34,839 nt of DNA, taken from the NCBI GenBank assembly GCA_964415885.1, contig CAYQCE010000037.1, forward strand, positions 1 to 34,839, read 5' to 3'. Below, piece by piece: positions 24,580-33,309 of this stretch (the stretch's first letter is position 1; each line of letters starts with the position of its first letter). The stretch is from CAYQCE01 sp964415885. Lineage in GTDB: Bacteria > Zixibacteria > MSB-5A5 > JAABVY01 > JAHJOQ01. Under the pieces are notes generated by a model. That model was not told the DNA's origin and made no database searches. It worked only from the letters and a program-made list of their open reading frames with translations. The position numbers and the translations under genes were made by a program.

Positions 24580-25434
24580 CTATACGTTCTGCGATCTTCT
24601 GAGTTGAGCTGGCCGCGTAACTGCCATCGAGAGAAGCGAGAGTACTACGGGCGAACACGCCAGCAGTACTGCCTTTGACGTGTCGAAAAATGGTATTTCG
24701 AGGACATAGTGATCGAAGAGCCTCCAGAGTACCCACGTCGCTCCGACGCCAATAACACCCGATGCAAGCCCGACAGCTACAGACCAGATGACATTGACTG
24801 CTTGCAGGGATCGTGGTCGCATTCCGAGAAGATACAGCCCGCGGTTTACGTTCTGTCTCTTTACGGTGACATCACGGTGAAGCCCCACGAACACGAACAG
24901 CACACCGGCAGCCACAGCGGCAGAGAGCCCCACGGATATCATCACAGCGATGTTTGTAATCCTCGACAGGTTCCTTATCCACTCGGAAGCGAAGTGCACC
25001 TCCATCACCTCATCTCGCAGAGCGAGATCGGCGGAAAGACGATTCAGATAGTCGACATCGTATAATTCGGAGACGAACTTGACCTCGAGGCTGTACGGTA
25101 AAGGGTTGTACCCAAGCACCTCTGTAAGATCGCTACCGAGTATGGCACTCATCTCTGAGAGAGCGTCATCCGGGCTTTTTTCTCTCACATCCGATACCTC
25201 TGCGTATTCCAGAAGATACTCCCTGATTCGATCGATACCCTCCCGCCCGATATCATCCACCAGAAATACCTCCAGAGTAATCTCTTTCTTGTACTCGTCG
25301 GCAGCCTTCACGAGATTGAATGTAGTCAGCAGGAAGACATACCCGAAAGTTAGCAGAAGCCCGACGACCACCATGACCAGGAGAGTCTCACTTAGTGTCG
25401 ATCTCGTCAGGCGCAATGTCTCTCGAGGGATCAT
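24580..25434 (-). CDS. ftsX: Cell-division ABC transporter-like permease FtsX
   Basis: A 284-residue membrane protein with the FtsX layout: one helix near residues 18-42, a periplasmic domain of about 110 residues (DDIGREGIDRIREYL to the ASEWIRNLSR segment), and three C-terminal helices. It acts with FtsE to pass an ATP-driven signal across the inner membrane to amidase activators. The ATG at 25434 overlaps the ftsE stop by the ATGA arrangement, so translation is coupled. The EnvC-like gene begins 12 bases after its stop. Confidence 0.92.
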   Translation of the reverse strand: MIPRETLRLTRSTLSETLLVMVVVGLLLTFGYVFLLTTFNLVKAADEYKKEITLEVFLVDDIGREGIDRIREYLLEYAEVSDVREKSPDDALSEMSAILGSDLTEVLGYNPLPYSLEVKFVSELYDVDYLNRLSADLALRDEVMEVHFASEWIRNLSRITNIAVMISVGLSAAVAAGVLFVFVGLHRDVTVKRQNVNRGLYLLGMRPRSLQAVNVIWSVAVGLASGVIGVGATWVLWRLFDHYVLEIPFFDTSKAVLLACSPVVLSLLSMAVTRPAQLRRSQNV

Positions 25435-26093
25435 CGCTTCACACCCAAACCTGTCTCCGGCCATTCCAGACTCGCATACCGATCCGGATGCGAGGTCGTC
25501 AGTAGTACGGTGGAGCCGGCGAGGTTAAGCTTGCTTACCTCATTCATAGCGAAGTCGAATCTCTCGTCATCAAGGAAACTGTCGGGATCATCCCACACCA
25601 GGAAGAGCGGATTCCGCGCGAGAGCCATCATAAACTGAAGAGTCCTCTGCTCGCCCTGCGATAGAGCATCCGGCCGGTCTTTTCGCTTGGAGTACATGCC
25701 GCATTTTCTGAGAATCTTGTCTAAATCCGCCCGCTTGCGGCCGACCCTCGCCGTCGACAGTTTCATGGCAGCCGTAATATTATCAAGCACAGACCGGTCT
25801 TCAAGAAGTGCGCTCCTCTCGGTCACAACTCCCCATCCGGCATAGAGAACCGAGCGTTTCGAATACGATAGCCGACGCATATGTGCCCCAGAGACGAGAA
25901 TCTCCCCTTCCTGGGGTTTGAGTACGCCGGTCAGTAAATTCGACAGCGTTGTCTTTCCCGAACCGACGGGACCTGTGACGATTACTCCACCGCCGCTCGG
26001 CACGACCAGGTTGAAATCTTCGAAAATGGGAGGGCTGTTCTCGTACGCGAATGAGATATCCCGCATCTCGATATATGGCACACGTTCACTCAC
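25431..26093 (-). CDS. ftsE: FtsE-like ABC ATPase with altered catalytic residues
   Basis: A 220-residue ABC ATPase; partnership with the overlapping ftsX gives the name. Walker A GPVGSGKT (41-48) and the H-loop histidine (H202) are intact. The signature reads LSQGEQ (144-149). Two catalytic positions differ from the norm: the Walker B second acid is Asp (VWDD, D168-D169, normally DE), and the Q-loop glutamine is not evident (GVVTERSALL where GVVFQDFRLL is typical). I chose the GTG at 26093; a TTG at 26147 would add a hydrophobic leader of 18 residues unusual for FtsE, and an ATG at 26066 would cut into the first strand. Confidence 0.85.
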   Translation of the reverse strand: MSERVPYIEMRDISFAYENSPPIFEDFNLVVPSGGGVIVTGPVGSGKTTLSNLLTGVLKPQEGEILVSGAHMRRLSYSKRSVLYAGWGVVTERSALLEDRSVLDNITAAMKLSTARVGRKRADLDKILRKCGMYSKRKDRPDALSQGEQRTLQFMMALARNPLFLVWDDPDSFLDDERFDFAMNEVSKLNLAGSTVLLTTSHPDRYASLEWPETGLGVKR

Positions 26094-26153
26094 ACCGCCA
26101 AATATACGGGCGACATTTGCCAAAAAAAGAAAAAACCATATCTGCAAAAAGAC

Positions 26154-26181
26154 TTGACTAAAATCCCGCCGCAGATATGCT
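26154..26181 (+). promoter_or_regulatory. Sigma70-type promoter for the Ycf48-like gene
   Basis: TTGACT (26154-26159), a 16-base spacer and TATGCT (26176-26181), placing the start about 22 bases before the ATG at 26210. Confidence 0.5.
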
Positions 26182-26209
26182 TAACACACAAACAGGAAAG
26201 AGAGGAATC

Positions 26210-27151
26210 ATGAGACGGTTTCTTTGGATACTGTCATTGGCCATACTGACAGTCGGTTGTAGCGAGAAGAATATTCTGCAACTCAATTGGGAAAAGATTG
26301 AAACGGGTACCGAGGAGGACATCCGGGGCATCCATTTCAATGATGCCGAGAAGGGCTGGCTTGCCACATCGGCCGGGACGGTACTCAGGACCGAGGACGG
26401 TGGCCAGACCTGGCTGTCGAACAAGATCGGCAATTTCGTTCTCGAGGATGTCTACTTCATCGACGATGAGAGAGGGTTCGTCGTCGGAGATAACGGCGCT
26501 CTATTCAGTACCGACGATCGCGGACAGAGCTGGAGCAACAATTCTTTCGAAGCAGATTATCACTTTCACGCAATCGGTTTCTTCGATGAAAACTACGGTG
26601 CGCTTGTGGGCACAAGGATGACCGACGAACTCGCCGATGAAGGAGTGATTATGACATCCTCTGACGGCGGCGCTACATGGCAGGAATACTACAACGATAT
26701 GGTCGGAATCAGCGATCTGTTCATCAGAGAACCAATGTACGGCTGGACCACGTGTATCGGGGCTGTCGGATCGACTACCGACCGTGGCGAGAACTGGGGA
26801 AAGAACCTGTTGAATCCCACTGACATAATCCGCGGGGCTTTCTTCCATAACGGGCAGTCAGGCTGGATCGTGGGGAACGACGGCTTTGTTGCCGGGACGA
26901 CCGACGGCGGATGGTCATGGCAGGAGAAAGGGCAATTGACCGACCGGAATCTGCTCGACATTGTCTTCCTCAATTCGTATGACGGCTTGATTGTCGGCGA
27001 GGACGGCAAGATATTTCTGAGCACGAACGCAGGAGTCAACTGGGCGGTCGATTCCAATTTCGTCAAATCGAGCCTACGCGATATTGAGGTTGCCGATAAT
27101 CACATTTTCATTGCCGGCGATAGAGGTGTGCTGATTCACGTCCATGATTAA
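26210..27151 (+). CDS. Exported Ycf48-like beta-propeller protein, probable lipoprotein
   Basis: A 313-residue protein with a signal peptide ending LTVGC (C17 probable lipidation site), then about seven repeats of the BNR/Ycf48 type, each with GWLA/GWIVG-like and DGG-x-T/S-W motifs: RTEDGGQTW, STDDRGQSW, SSDGGATW, TTDRGENW, GTTDGGWSW and STNAGVNW. Such repeats build a beta-propeller. In cyanobacteria Ycf48 assists photosystem II assembly; in other bacteria the role is unknown, so no function is claimed. The ATG at 26210 has AGAGGAA before it; translation from 26177 lacks one. Confidence 0.85.
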   Translation: MRRFLWILSLAILTVGCSEKNILQLNWEKIETGTEEDIRGIHFNDAEKGWLATSAGTVLRTEDGGQTWLSNKIGNFVLEDVYFIDDERGFVVGDNGALFSTDDRGQSWSNNSFEADYHFHAIGFFDENYGALVGTRMTDELADEGVIMTSSDGGATWQEYYNDMVGISDLFIREPMYGWTTCIGAVGSTTDRGENWGKNLLNPTDIIRGAFFHNGQSGWIVGNDGFVAGTTDGGWSWQEKGQLTDRNLLDIVFLNSYDGLIVGEDGKIFLSTNAGVNWAVDSNFVKSSLRDIEVADNHIFIAGDRGVLIHVHD

Positions 27152-27339
27152 AGCTCTCTGCCCCTGCGTTGCATAGCGGCAAACTCAAGCGAACTCTCAG
27201 GGCCGGATTCGATTCGTCATCAGGAACATCTCCGTTTCCGACACGTATCATGCAAACAATAGCTGGACTGAATTCGTCTACTATTAACGGGTTTAGCATT
27301 TGGAGATAGAACCTCTTACATACGCAGAAAGGAATAGCT

Positions 27340-27930
27340 ATGAGTCTGGTAACTAAGGAAGCTCCGAGGTTTTCAGCCGAGGCTGTGGTGGGGAAAGAAT
27401 TCAGAACTGTGAATCTCGATGATCTCAAGGGACATTGGACAGTGCTGTTCTTCTATCCGCTCGATTTTACATTCGTATGTCCTACCGAGATAACGGCGTT
27501 CTCCGATAACTATGAGAAATTCAAAGAGTTGGACTGCGAGGTTCTCTGCTGTTCCGTGGACAGCAAATATTCTCATCTCGCATGGGTTAACACGCCGCGC
27601 AAGATAGGTGGAGTAGGCAGCGTGAAATTCCCGATCATTTCTGACATCACCAAGGATATTGGTCGCGCCTATGGTGTGCTCGTCGAGAATGCCGGTGTCA
27701 CGCTTCGCGGCCTGTTCATAATCGACCCGGAAGGCAAGATAGCCTATGAGGTCGTGCATGACATGGGTATTGGACGAAACGTCGAGGAGACTCTGAGAGT
27801 CCTCCGCGCAATTCAGGCAAATCGCGAGACCGGCGAGGTATGCCCCGCGAACTGGAAGCCCGGCGAAGACACTTTGAAGGAGGACCCGGAGGGCTCCCGA
27901 ACCTACTTCGAATCGCACGCCACATCTTAG
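27340..27930 (+). CDS. Typical 2-Cys peroxiredoxin (AhpC/Prx1 type)
   Basis: Reduces hydrogen peroxide, alkyl hydroperoxides and peroxynitrite. The 196-residue protein has the peroxidatic cysteine in DFTFVCPTE, the resolving cysteine in GEVCPANW near the C-terminus, and the GLFIIDPEGKI segment. It belongs to the AhpC/Prx1 group by length and motifs. No reductase gene (AhpF, thioredoxin) is beside it. AAAGGA precedes the start and a strong terminator follows the stop, making it a single-gene unit. I cannot point to a convincing promoter in the 188 bases before it. Confidence 0.96.
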   Translation: MSLVTKEAPRFSAEAVVGKEFRTVNLDDLKGHWTVLFFYPLDFTFVCPTEITAFSDNYEKFKELDCEVLCCSVDSKYSHLAWVNTPRKIGGVGSVKFPIISDITKDIGRAYGVLVENAGVTLRGLFIIDPEGKIAYEVVHDMGIGRNVEETLRVLRAIQANRETGEVCPANWKPGEDTLKEDPEGSRTYFESHATS

Positions 27931-27964
27931 ACTCACAATCTTAGAGTCGCATTTGATTGATTTT

Positions 27965-27990
27965 GAGGCGGCCGATCGAGCCGCCTCTTT
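27965..27990 (+). terminator. Intrinsic terminator after the peroxiredoxin gene
   Basis: GAGGCGGC and GCCGCCTC form a perfect 8-bp stem with a CGATCGA loop, followed by TTTTCTTT. Confidence 0.9.
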
Positions 27991-28021
27991 TCTTTCTGCC
28001 CTATTCGTGCAATTCAAATTA

Positions 28022-28049
28022 TTGACATTCAACAAACTGTCGATATATT
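28022..28049 (+). promoter_or_regulatory. Strong sigma70-type promoter for mfd
   Basis: TTGACA (28022-28027), a 16-base spacer and TATATT (28044-28049). Transcription would start near 28056, leaving about 100 bases of leader. Confidence 0.7.
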
Positions 28050-28064
28050 CCGAAACAAGCTAAC

Positions 28065-28112
28065 ATGTACGGGTGTATTAAACCTGTATCAGAGTCAACG
28101 ACCCACCCCTAA
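28065..28112 (+). CDS. Possible 15-codon leader peptide before mfd
   Basis: ATG TAC GGG TGT ATT AAA CCT GTA TCA GAG TCA ACG ACC CAC CCC TAA reads MYGCIKPVSESTTHP. Its stop codon falls inside the hairpin that follows, an arrangement seen in attenuation leaders. No ribosome binding site is obvious and a short frame can arise by chance, so this is tentative. Confidence 0.2.
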   Translation: MYGCIKPVSESTTHP

Positions 28113-28134
28113 TCAATGGGGACGTGGGGTTTTT
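28101..28134 (+). terminator. Attenuator-like hairpin in the mfd leader
   Basis: ACCC (28101-28104) and CCCC (28106-28109) can pair with GGGT (28127-28130) and GGGG (28118-28121), giving a stem broken by an ACGTG bulge, followed by a T run. It lies between the mfd promoter and the mfd start, so it would stop transcription of mfd unless bypassed. Confidence 0.5.
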
Positions 28135-28155
28135 GCGTTTTGTCGGATTTAAGAT

Positions 28156-31100
28156 ATGACATTTATGGATACAATACTCAGGCGCTTCAAAGGATCGACC
28201 GCCTATACGCAGCTCCTGAGCAAATTCGGTGAGACTGCAGAAGTTTCGGCAGCTCAGCTTTCGGGAGCCTCACGATCTTTCCTTCTCTCCAGCCTCTTCG
28301 AAGACAGGCCGGCAGTCTACCTTGTCGTGACTCAAAAAGAGAGTCAGGCAGAGAGAATAACTAATGATATCAACGAGATTCTGAAAGAACAACGCGCGTT
28401 TCATTTCCCGGAATGGGGTATCAACCCGTACCACTGGAAATCTCCGATATCCGATGTCGTGGGTCAGAGGCTCGAGACTCTTGCACACCTGCAGCAGTCA
28501 AGTGAGATTATCGTGACAGCATCCGTGCGGGCGCTGATGGAGCCGACGATCTCACCGGCAGAATTGGAGCGGTCTTCCCTGATGCTGAAGCTGAATCAGG
28601 AAGTCGAGATCGAGGACTTGACCGCGAAGCTCGTTGAACTCGGCTATGAGAGGTTTCCGCTCGTAGAGGAGGTCGGCAATTTTTCCGTGCGGGGCGGAAT
28701 CGTCGACATATTCCCGCACACGACTGAACATCCAATACGGATCGAGTTCTTCGGAGACTTCATAGAGTCAATCCGGAGTTTCTCGGTCTCGACACAGAGA
28801 TCGCTTTCGACCATCGATTCGGTCGAGTTGCTCCCTCAACGCGAGATATTGATAGACGGCGAAAAGCTCGAGAGATACTTGAGCCGGATAGAGGACAACA
28901 ACGCAGCCGAGCTTCTCTACGAGAAATTTCGCTACGGAATTGACTATCCCGGTCTCGAATGGGCTGCCAGCCTCTTTCTCGAGAAGAGGCACTATTTCTG
29001 CGATTACCTTAAAGATAGCGTGAATGTCTATCTCATGGAGCCTGAGCTGGTGGAGGACGAGTCAGAGAGGCTCTACGAGGAATTCGAGAACCGGTATTAC
29101 GATGCCCCCCATATACTTCCGAAGCCATCGCTGATATATGTGAATCCGACGGACATGAAGTCCGTCCTTTCCAACCGGCCAACTATCCGGGAGGAAACAT
29201 TCTCAACTATCGGCGAAGCTGTAGGTTTCGGCACCGAGGATCACCCCGTCATTAACGCTCGGATGCAATTCCTCAAAGAGAAGGTAGAGAGCCTTTACAA
29301 TTCGGGGCTCACTGTCTACCTGGCCTGCGACAACAAGGTCCAGAGAGATCGCATGGAAGACATACTCGGCGAGCAGGCCGAGATGTGCAGCTTGATTGTG
29401 GCAGACTTAAGCGAGGGATTTGTCTTTCGCAATGAGAACTTCGTGCTCCTGTGCGATCACCAGATATTCGCGCGCAAATTTCACCGTTACCGACGGAGAC
29501 GGAGTCGTGAGGGAGTTGCTCTCTCATCCTATACAAATCTGGACGTAGGCGATTATGTCGTACATGTCGACTACGGTATCGGCAGATACAAGGGGCTCAA
29601 GGAGATCACCGTTGACAAGCGCCGCCGCGATTGCCTCCTGATCCAGTACGACGGCAACGACCGCCTCTATGTGCCAATCGAGGAATTCAACCGAGTGCAG
29701 AAGTTTGTCGGGAAAGAGGGCAAACCGCAGCTCACGAAACTCGGCGGCACAACGTGGGAGCGAGTCAAGGCTCGCACCAGGAAGGCTATCGCCGATATGG
29801 CGGAGGAGCTTATCCGTCTCTACGCAGAGAGAAAGCACCGCACCGGATTCGCATTCTCCGATGACGACGCATGGATGCGCCAACTCGAAGCGTCATTCCC
29901 GTACGATGAGACAACGGATCAACTTCGAGCCATCGATGAGGTCAAAGGCGATATGCGGGCACCGCATCCGATGGATCGGCTGATTTGCGGCGACGTGGGA
30001 TTCGGCAAGACAGAGGTGGCTGTGCGGGCGGCTTTCAAGTGCGTCAACGACGGCAAACAGGTTGTGGTACTCGTTCCGACGACAATTCTTGCACAGCAGC
30101 ATCTGACGACATTTCGTGAGCGTCTGAAAGACTTCCCCATCAAAACTGAGATGCTGTCCCGGTTTCGGACACGCAAGCAGCAAAAGGAAATCGTTGCTGA
30201 GCTCGAGGAGGGTAAGGTCGATATCGTCGTCGGTACGCACCGGCTGCTGTCGAAAGACATCAAGTTCAAGGATCTCGGACTTCTGGTTGTGGATGAAGAA
30301 CAGCGTTTCGGAGTGGCTCATAAGGAAAAAATCAAGAAGATTAAGCGGCTCGTGGATGTGATCTCAATGTCGGCGACCCCGATACCGCGTACAATGCAGA
30401 TGTCGATGCTTGGGGCACGGGATATGTCTATTATAAGCACGTCGCCGAAAGATCGCCTGCCCATCAATACCGAGATAGCGGAGTTTCACCCGGATGCGAT
30501 CAAAAATGCTCTTCTGTCCGAGCTGGAACGCGGCGGACAGGTCTATTTCGTCCATAACCGCGTGCAGTCGATAATTTCGATCTACAACTATCTTCAGAAG
30601 CTGCTGCCTACCGCACGGATATGCATCGGTCATGGGCAGATGCCGGAGAGGGAGCTCGAGGAGGTCATGCAGAGATTCCTCGAGAAGCAGTACGACATCC
30701 TTCTATCGACATCAATAATCGAATCGGGCCTCGACATCCCGAATGTAAACACGATAGTTGTCAACCGCGCGGATAGATTCGGACTCGCACAGTTGTATCA
30801 ACTTAGAGGCAGGGTCGGACGATCAGCAAAGAAAGCATCGGCATATCTTCTGATCCCGCCGATCAGGCTTCTGTCCGCAACCGCGAGAAAACGTCTCAAG
30901 GCAATCGAACAGCATACCGAACTCGGATCGGGGTTTCATCTCGCTATGCGCGATCTCGAGATCAGAGGTGCCGGAAATCTGCTGGGACCGCAACAGCACG
31001 GATTCATCGAGGAGGTAGGTTTCGATCTTTATCTGAAGTTGCTCGATGAGGCGGTCAGCGAAATCAAGGGCGAGGAGCCGAAACGCGAGCTTCTGGTCAA

Positions 31101-31533
31101 GGTTGAATCCGACGTCGATCTGTATCTGCCGAGCGAATACATTCCGGACAATCGCCAGAAGGTCGATATCTACCAGCGTCTGGCCCAGGCTGCAACATAC
31201 GAAGCAGTCTCCGAGCTCGAACTCGAACTGAGGGACAGATACGGAGATCTTCCGGAGCCGGCAGAAAACCTCATCCGTATGGCGGAGATAAAGATACTCG
31301 CAGCACGAGCGGGCATCGACAAAGTATCGTTTAAGAAGGGCGCACTGTCGATTTCGTACGCCGAGGACGTTCTTCCCGGCAAGCAGAAAGTCGCGGTACT
31401 GGCGTCGCAAGTCGAGGATCCGCTCGAGTTTTCGTCCGCCGGCAAGTTCGAGATATATGTGGATTTCTCCGGTCGCGAGGAGGTAGTGTGGTACGAACAA
31501 ACCAAAAACATCTTGCAAAATCTTACTCCATGA
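28156..31533 (+). CDS. mfd: Transcription-repair coupling factor Mfd
   Basis: Removes RNA polymerase stalled at DNA damage and recruits UvrA. The 1125-residue length is normal. Domains in order: UvrB-like module (about 1-350, FPEWGINPYHWKSP), the RNA-polymerase-interacting domain (about 460-540, VGDYVVHVDYGIGRYKG), the translocase with Walker A GDVGFGKT at 612-619 and DEEQ at 713-716, the TRG-type motif region with QLRGRVGRS, and the C-terminal D7 domain with repeats ending VVWYEQTK. The ATG at 28165 is an alternative start. It leads the isomerase genes, 72 bases away. Confidence 0.97.
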   Translation: MTFMDTILRRFKGSTAYTQLLSKFGETAEVSAAQLSGASRSFLLSSLFEDRPAVYLVVTQKESQAERITNDINEILKEQRAFHFPEWGINPYHWKSPISDVVGQRLETLAHLQQSSEIIVTASVRALMEPTISPAELERSSLMLKLNQEVEIEDLTAKLVELGYERFPLVEEVGNFSVRGGIVDIFPHTTEHPIRIEFFGDFIESIRSFSVSTQRSLSTIDSVELLPQREILIDGEKLERYLSRIEDNNAAELLYEKFRYGIDYPGLEWAASLFLEKRHYFCDYLKDSVNVYLMEPELVEDESERLYEEFENRYYDAPHILPKPSLIYVNPTDMKSVLSNRPTIREETFSTIGEAVGFGTEDHPVINARMQFLKEKVESLYNSGLTVYLACDNKVQRDRMEDILGEQAEMCSLIVADLSEGFVFRNENFVLLCDHQIFARKFHRYRRRRSREGVALSSYTNLDVGDYVVHVDYGIGRYKGLKEITVDKRRRDCLLIQYDGNDRLYVPIEEFNRVQKFVGKEGKPQLTKLGGTTWERVKARTRKAIADMAEELIRLYAERKHRTGFAFSDDDAWMRQLEASFPYDETTDQLRAIDEVKGDMRAPHPMDRLICGDVGFGKTEVAVRAAFKCVNDGKQVVVLVPTTILAQQHLTTFRERLKDFPIKTEMLSRFRTRKQQKEIVAELEEGKVDIVVGTHRLLSKDIKFKDLGLLVVDEEQRFGVAHKEKIKKIKRLVDVISMSATPIPRTMQMSMLGARDMSIISTSPKDRLPINTEIAEFHPDAIKNALLSELERGGQVYFVHNRVQSIISIYNYLQKLLPTARICIGHGQMPERELEEVMQRFLEKQYDILLSTSIIESGLDIPNVNTIVVNRADRFGLAQLYQLRGRVGRSAKKASAYLLIPPIRLLSATARKRLKAIEQHTELGSGFHLAMRDLEIRGAGNLLGPQQHGFIEEVGFDLYLKLLDEAVSEIKGEEPKRELLVKVESDVDLYLPSEYIPDNRQKVDIYQRLAQAATYEAVSELELELRDRYGDLPEPAENLIRMAEIKILAARAGIDKVSFKKGALSISYAEDVLPGKQKVAVLASQVEDPLEFSSAGKFEIYVDFSGREEVVWYEQTKNILQNLTP

Positions 31534-31605
31534 CCGAATATTCACACTTCGGATCATCGATGTGGTATATCTTTGTAAGGCCTTTATCGAACACGAGGAG
31601 CTTTT

Positions 31606-33309
31606 ATGTACAGGCTTAGCACGGCAGTTCTATTGACATTAGCATTCACAGTGAGCCTCGGGTGCGGATCGTCGTCCACGGATACCGTCGCGATGGTCGG
31701 CGGTCGCGACATTTCTCTCGACCAGGTGAGAGATTACGACAGGACATTCATGCAAATTTTCGAGTCTCCGGAAGAGGAGTACGAGGCAAAAAAGGAGTAT
31801 GTGGATTCACTGATCGACCTGGAGCTGCTAATCATGGGTGCGTATCGGAATGATCTTGATATCGATCAGGAGGTTATCCAGGTCGTGGACAGAGAGAAAC
31901 CGAGATTCCTTCTTGATGAGCTCTTCAAGAAGAAGATCCTTCCGCAGATAGACGTATCCGATGCCGAAATCAAAAAGGCGTACGATCAGATGAAGCAGCA
32001 GTATCACCTCAAGCACATTCTCGTATCCGATAAGAGCCTTGCAGATTCTTTATATGAAGCCATCACCGGTGGCGCCGACTTCGAGCAGGTCGCGAGAGAG
32101 TTCTCTATCGATCGCCAGACAGCGATGGATGGCGGCGATCTTGGATACATAACATGGGGCGGATACTCCGACGTATTCCAGGAAGCGGCGTTCTCACTCA
32201 CCAAAGGCGAGATTTCGCGACCGTTCGAGACGGGCAGCGGATGGCATATCGTGAAGATAATCGACAAAAGAGATGCCGAGCCGAGACCGCTCGCAGAAGA
32301 AGAACCGCGCATCAGGAGCATTCTCCAGCAAAAGAAGAACCAACTCGTGATGCAGGATTATCTCGAAACATTGTACGAGCGCTCGGGTATCGAACTGAAC
32401 AAGAAGACATACGAATCGATAGGTAACTTCATCGACAGGATCTACCCTGACACGCTCGGAGGACGGTATTTCAAGAAGTCCACAGTCGATCTCGCACTCC
32501 TCGAGGATTACCAGAAGTCCGAGATACTGGTTACTTTCCCGGGCGGTGAGATGACAGTGGAGGAGTATTTCGAGGCATTGTCGAGAATGCCCGTGCCGCA
32601 GCGTCCCGATTTTGAGGACGAGGAAGGCGTCAAGAGGACAGTCTTTAATCTAAGACTGAACCATTTCCTTACCAAGGCTGCTGAAGCGGAGAAGCTCGGC
32701 GAGAGCGAGAGCTACAAGAACATGATAGAGTCGTTCAAAGAAACGGTCATGGCGGACAAGATGCGTATCCTCATTACGCAGGGAATTCCGGAGCCGACAG
32801 AGGACGAGCTGTACGACTACTACAATAGCCACGCCGAGGAGTTTGCGTCGCAGAAGCAAATCAAGGTTCGTGAGATTATGGCAAAAGACCCGGAACTTGC
32901 GGAGTCCCTCCGGACTGTAATAGATGAGGGCGCCGATTTTGCGGAAGTGGCAGCGGAGATTACAGTGCGACCCGGCTTCAAGCCGAAAGAGGGAGACCTC
33001 GGATATTTCGAGCCGCATCAGTATCCAGCGATATATCGTCAGGCTCAGGATATGAACGTCGGCGATATCAAGGGTCCGATTCGAATCGCCGATGATGCGT
33101 GGTCGATAATCAAACTCGAGGATGTCAAGAATCCGCAGATTCCGCCCATTGAACAGATTGCGTCGCAGGTCGCGCAGAGAGTCAAGTACGACAAGCAGGT
33201 CGCGGCCCTCGAAGCGTGGCTCGACCAGAGGCGCGCAGAGACAGAAATAACGACCAACTATGATCTTATCTGGGAGACGATTGACAAAGATGCATATGCT
33301 GAACAATAG
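31606..33309 (+). CDS. Exported parvulin-type prolyl isomerase, probable lipoprotein
   Basis: A 567-residue protein with a signal peptide ending SLGC (C20, a loose lipobox). Two PpiC-like domains are visible: the first from about residue 134 (LKHILVS...GGDLGYI...GWHIVKI), the second from about 418, more degraded (VREIMAK...EGDLGYFEPHQ...AWSIIKLED). Between and around them are helical chaperone-like segments, as in PrsA/SurA/PpiD proteins. It should act in the periplasm on outer-membrane or exported proteins. GAGGAG precedes the start. The SurA-like gene begins inside its end. Confidence 0.9.
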   Translation: MYRLSTAVLLTLAFTVSLGCGSSSTDTVAMVGGRDISLDQVRDYDRTFMQIFESPEEEYEAKKEYVDSLIDLELLIMGAYRNDLDIDQEVIQVVDREKPRFLLDELFKKKILPQIDVSDAEIKKAYDQMKQQYHLKHILVSDKSLADSLYEAITGGADFEQVAREFSIDRQTAMDGGDLGYITWGGYSDVFQEAAFSLTKGEISRPFETGSGWHIVKIIDKRDAEPRPLAEEEPRIRSILQQKKNQLVMQDYLETLYERSGIELNKKTYESIGNFIDRIYPDTLGGRYFKKSTVDLALLEDYQKSEILVTFPGGEMTVEEYFEALSRMPVPQRPDFEDEEGVKRTVFNLRLNHFLTKAAEAEKLGESESYKNMIESFKETVMADKMRILITQGIPEPTEDELYDYYNSHAEEFASQKQIKVREIMAKDPELAESLRTVIDEGADFAEVAAEITVRPGFKPKEGDLGYFEPHQYPAIYRQAQDMNVGDIKGPIRIADDAWSIIKLEDVKNPQIPPIEQIASQVAQRVKYDKQVAALEAWLDQRRAETEITTNYDLIWETIDKDAYAEQ

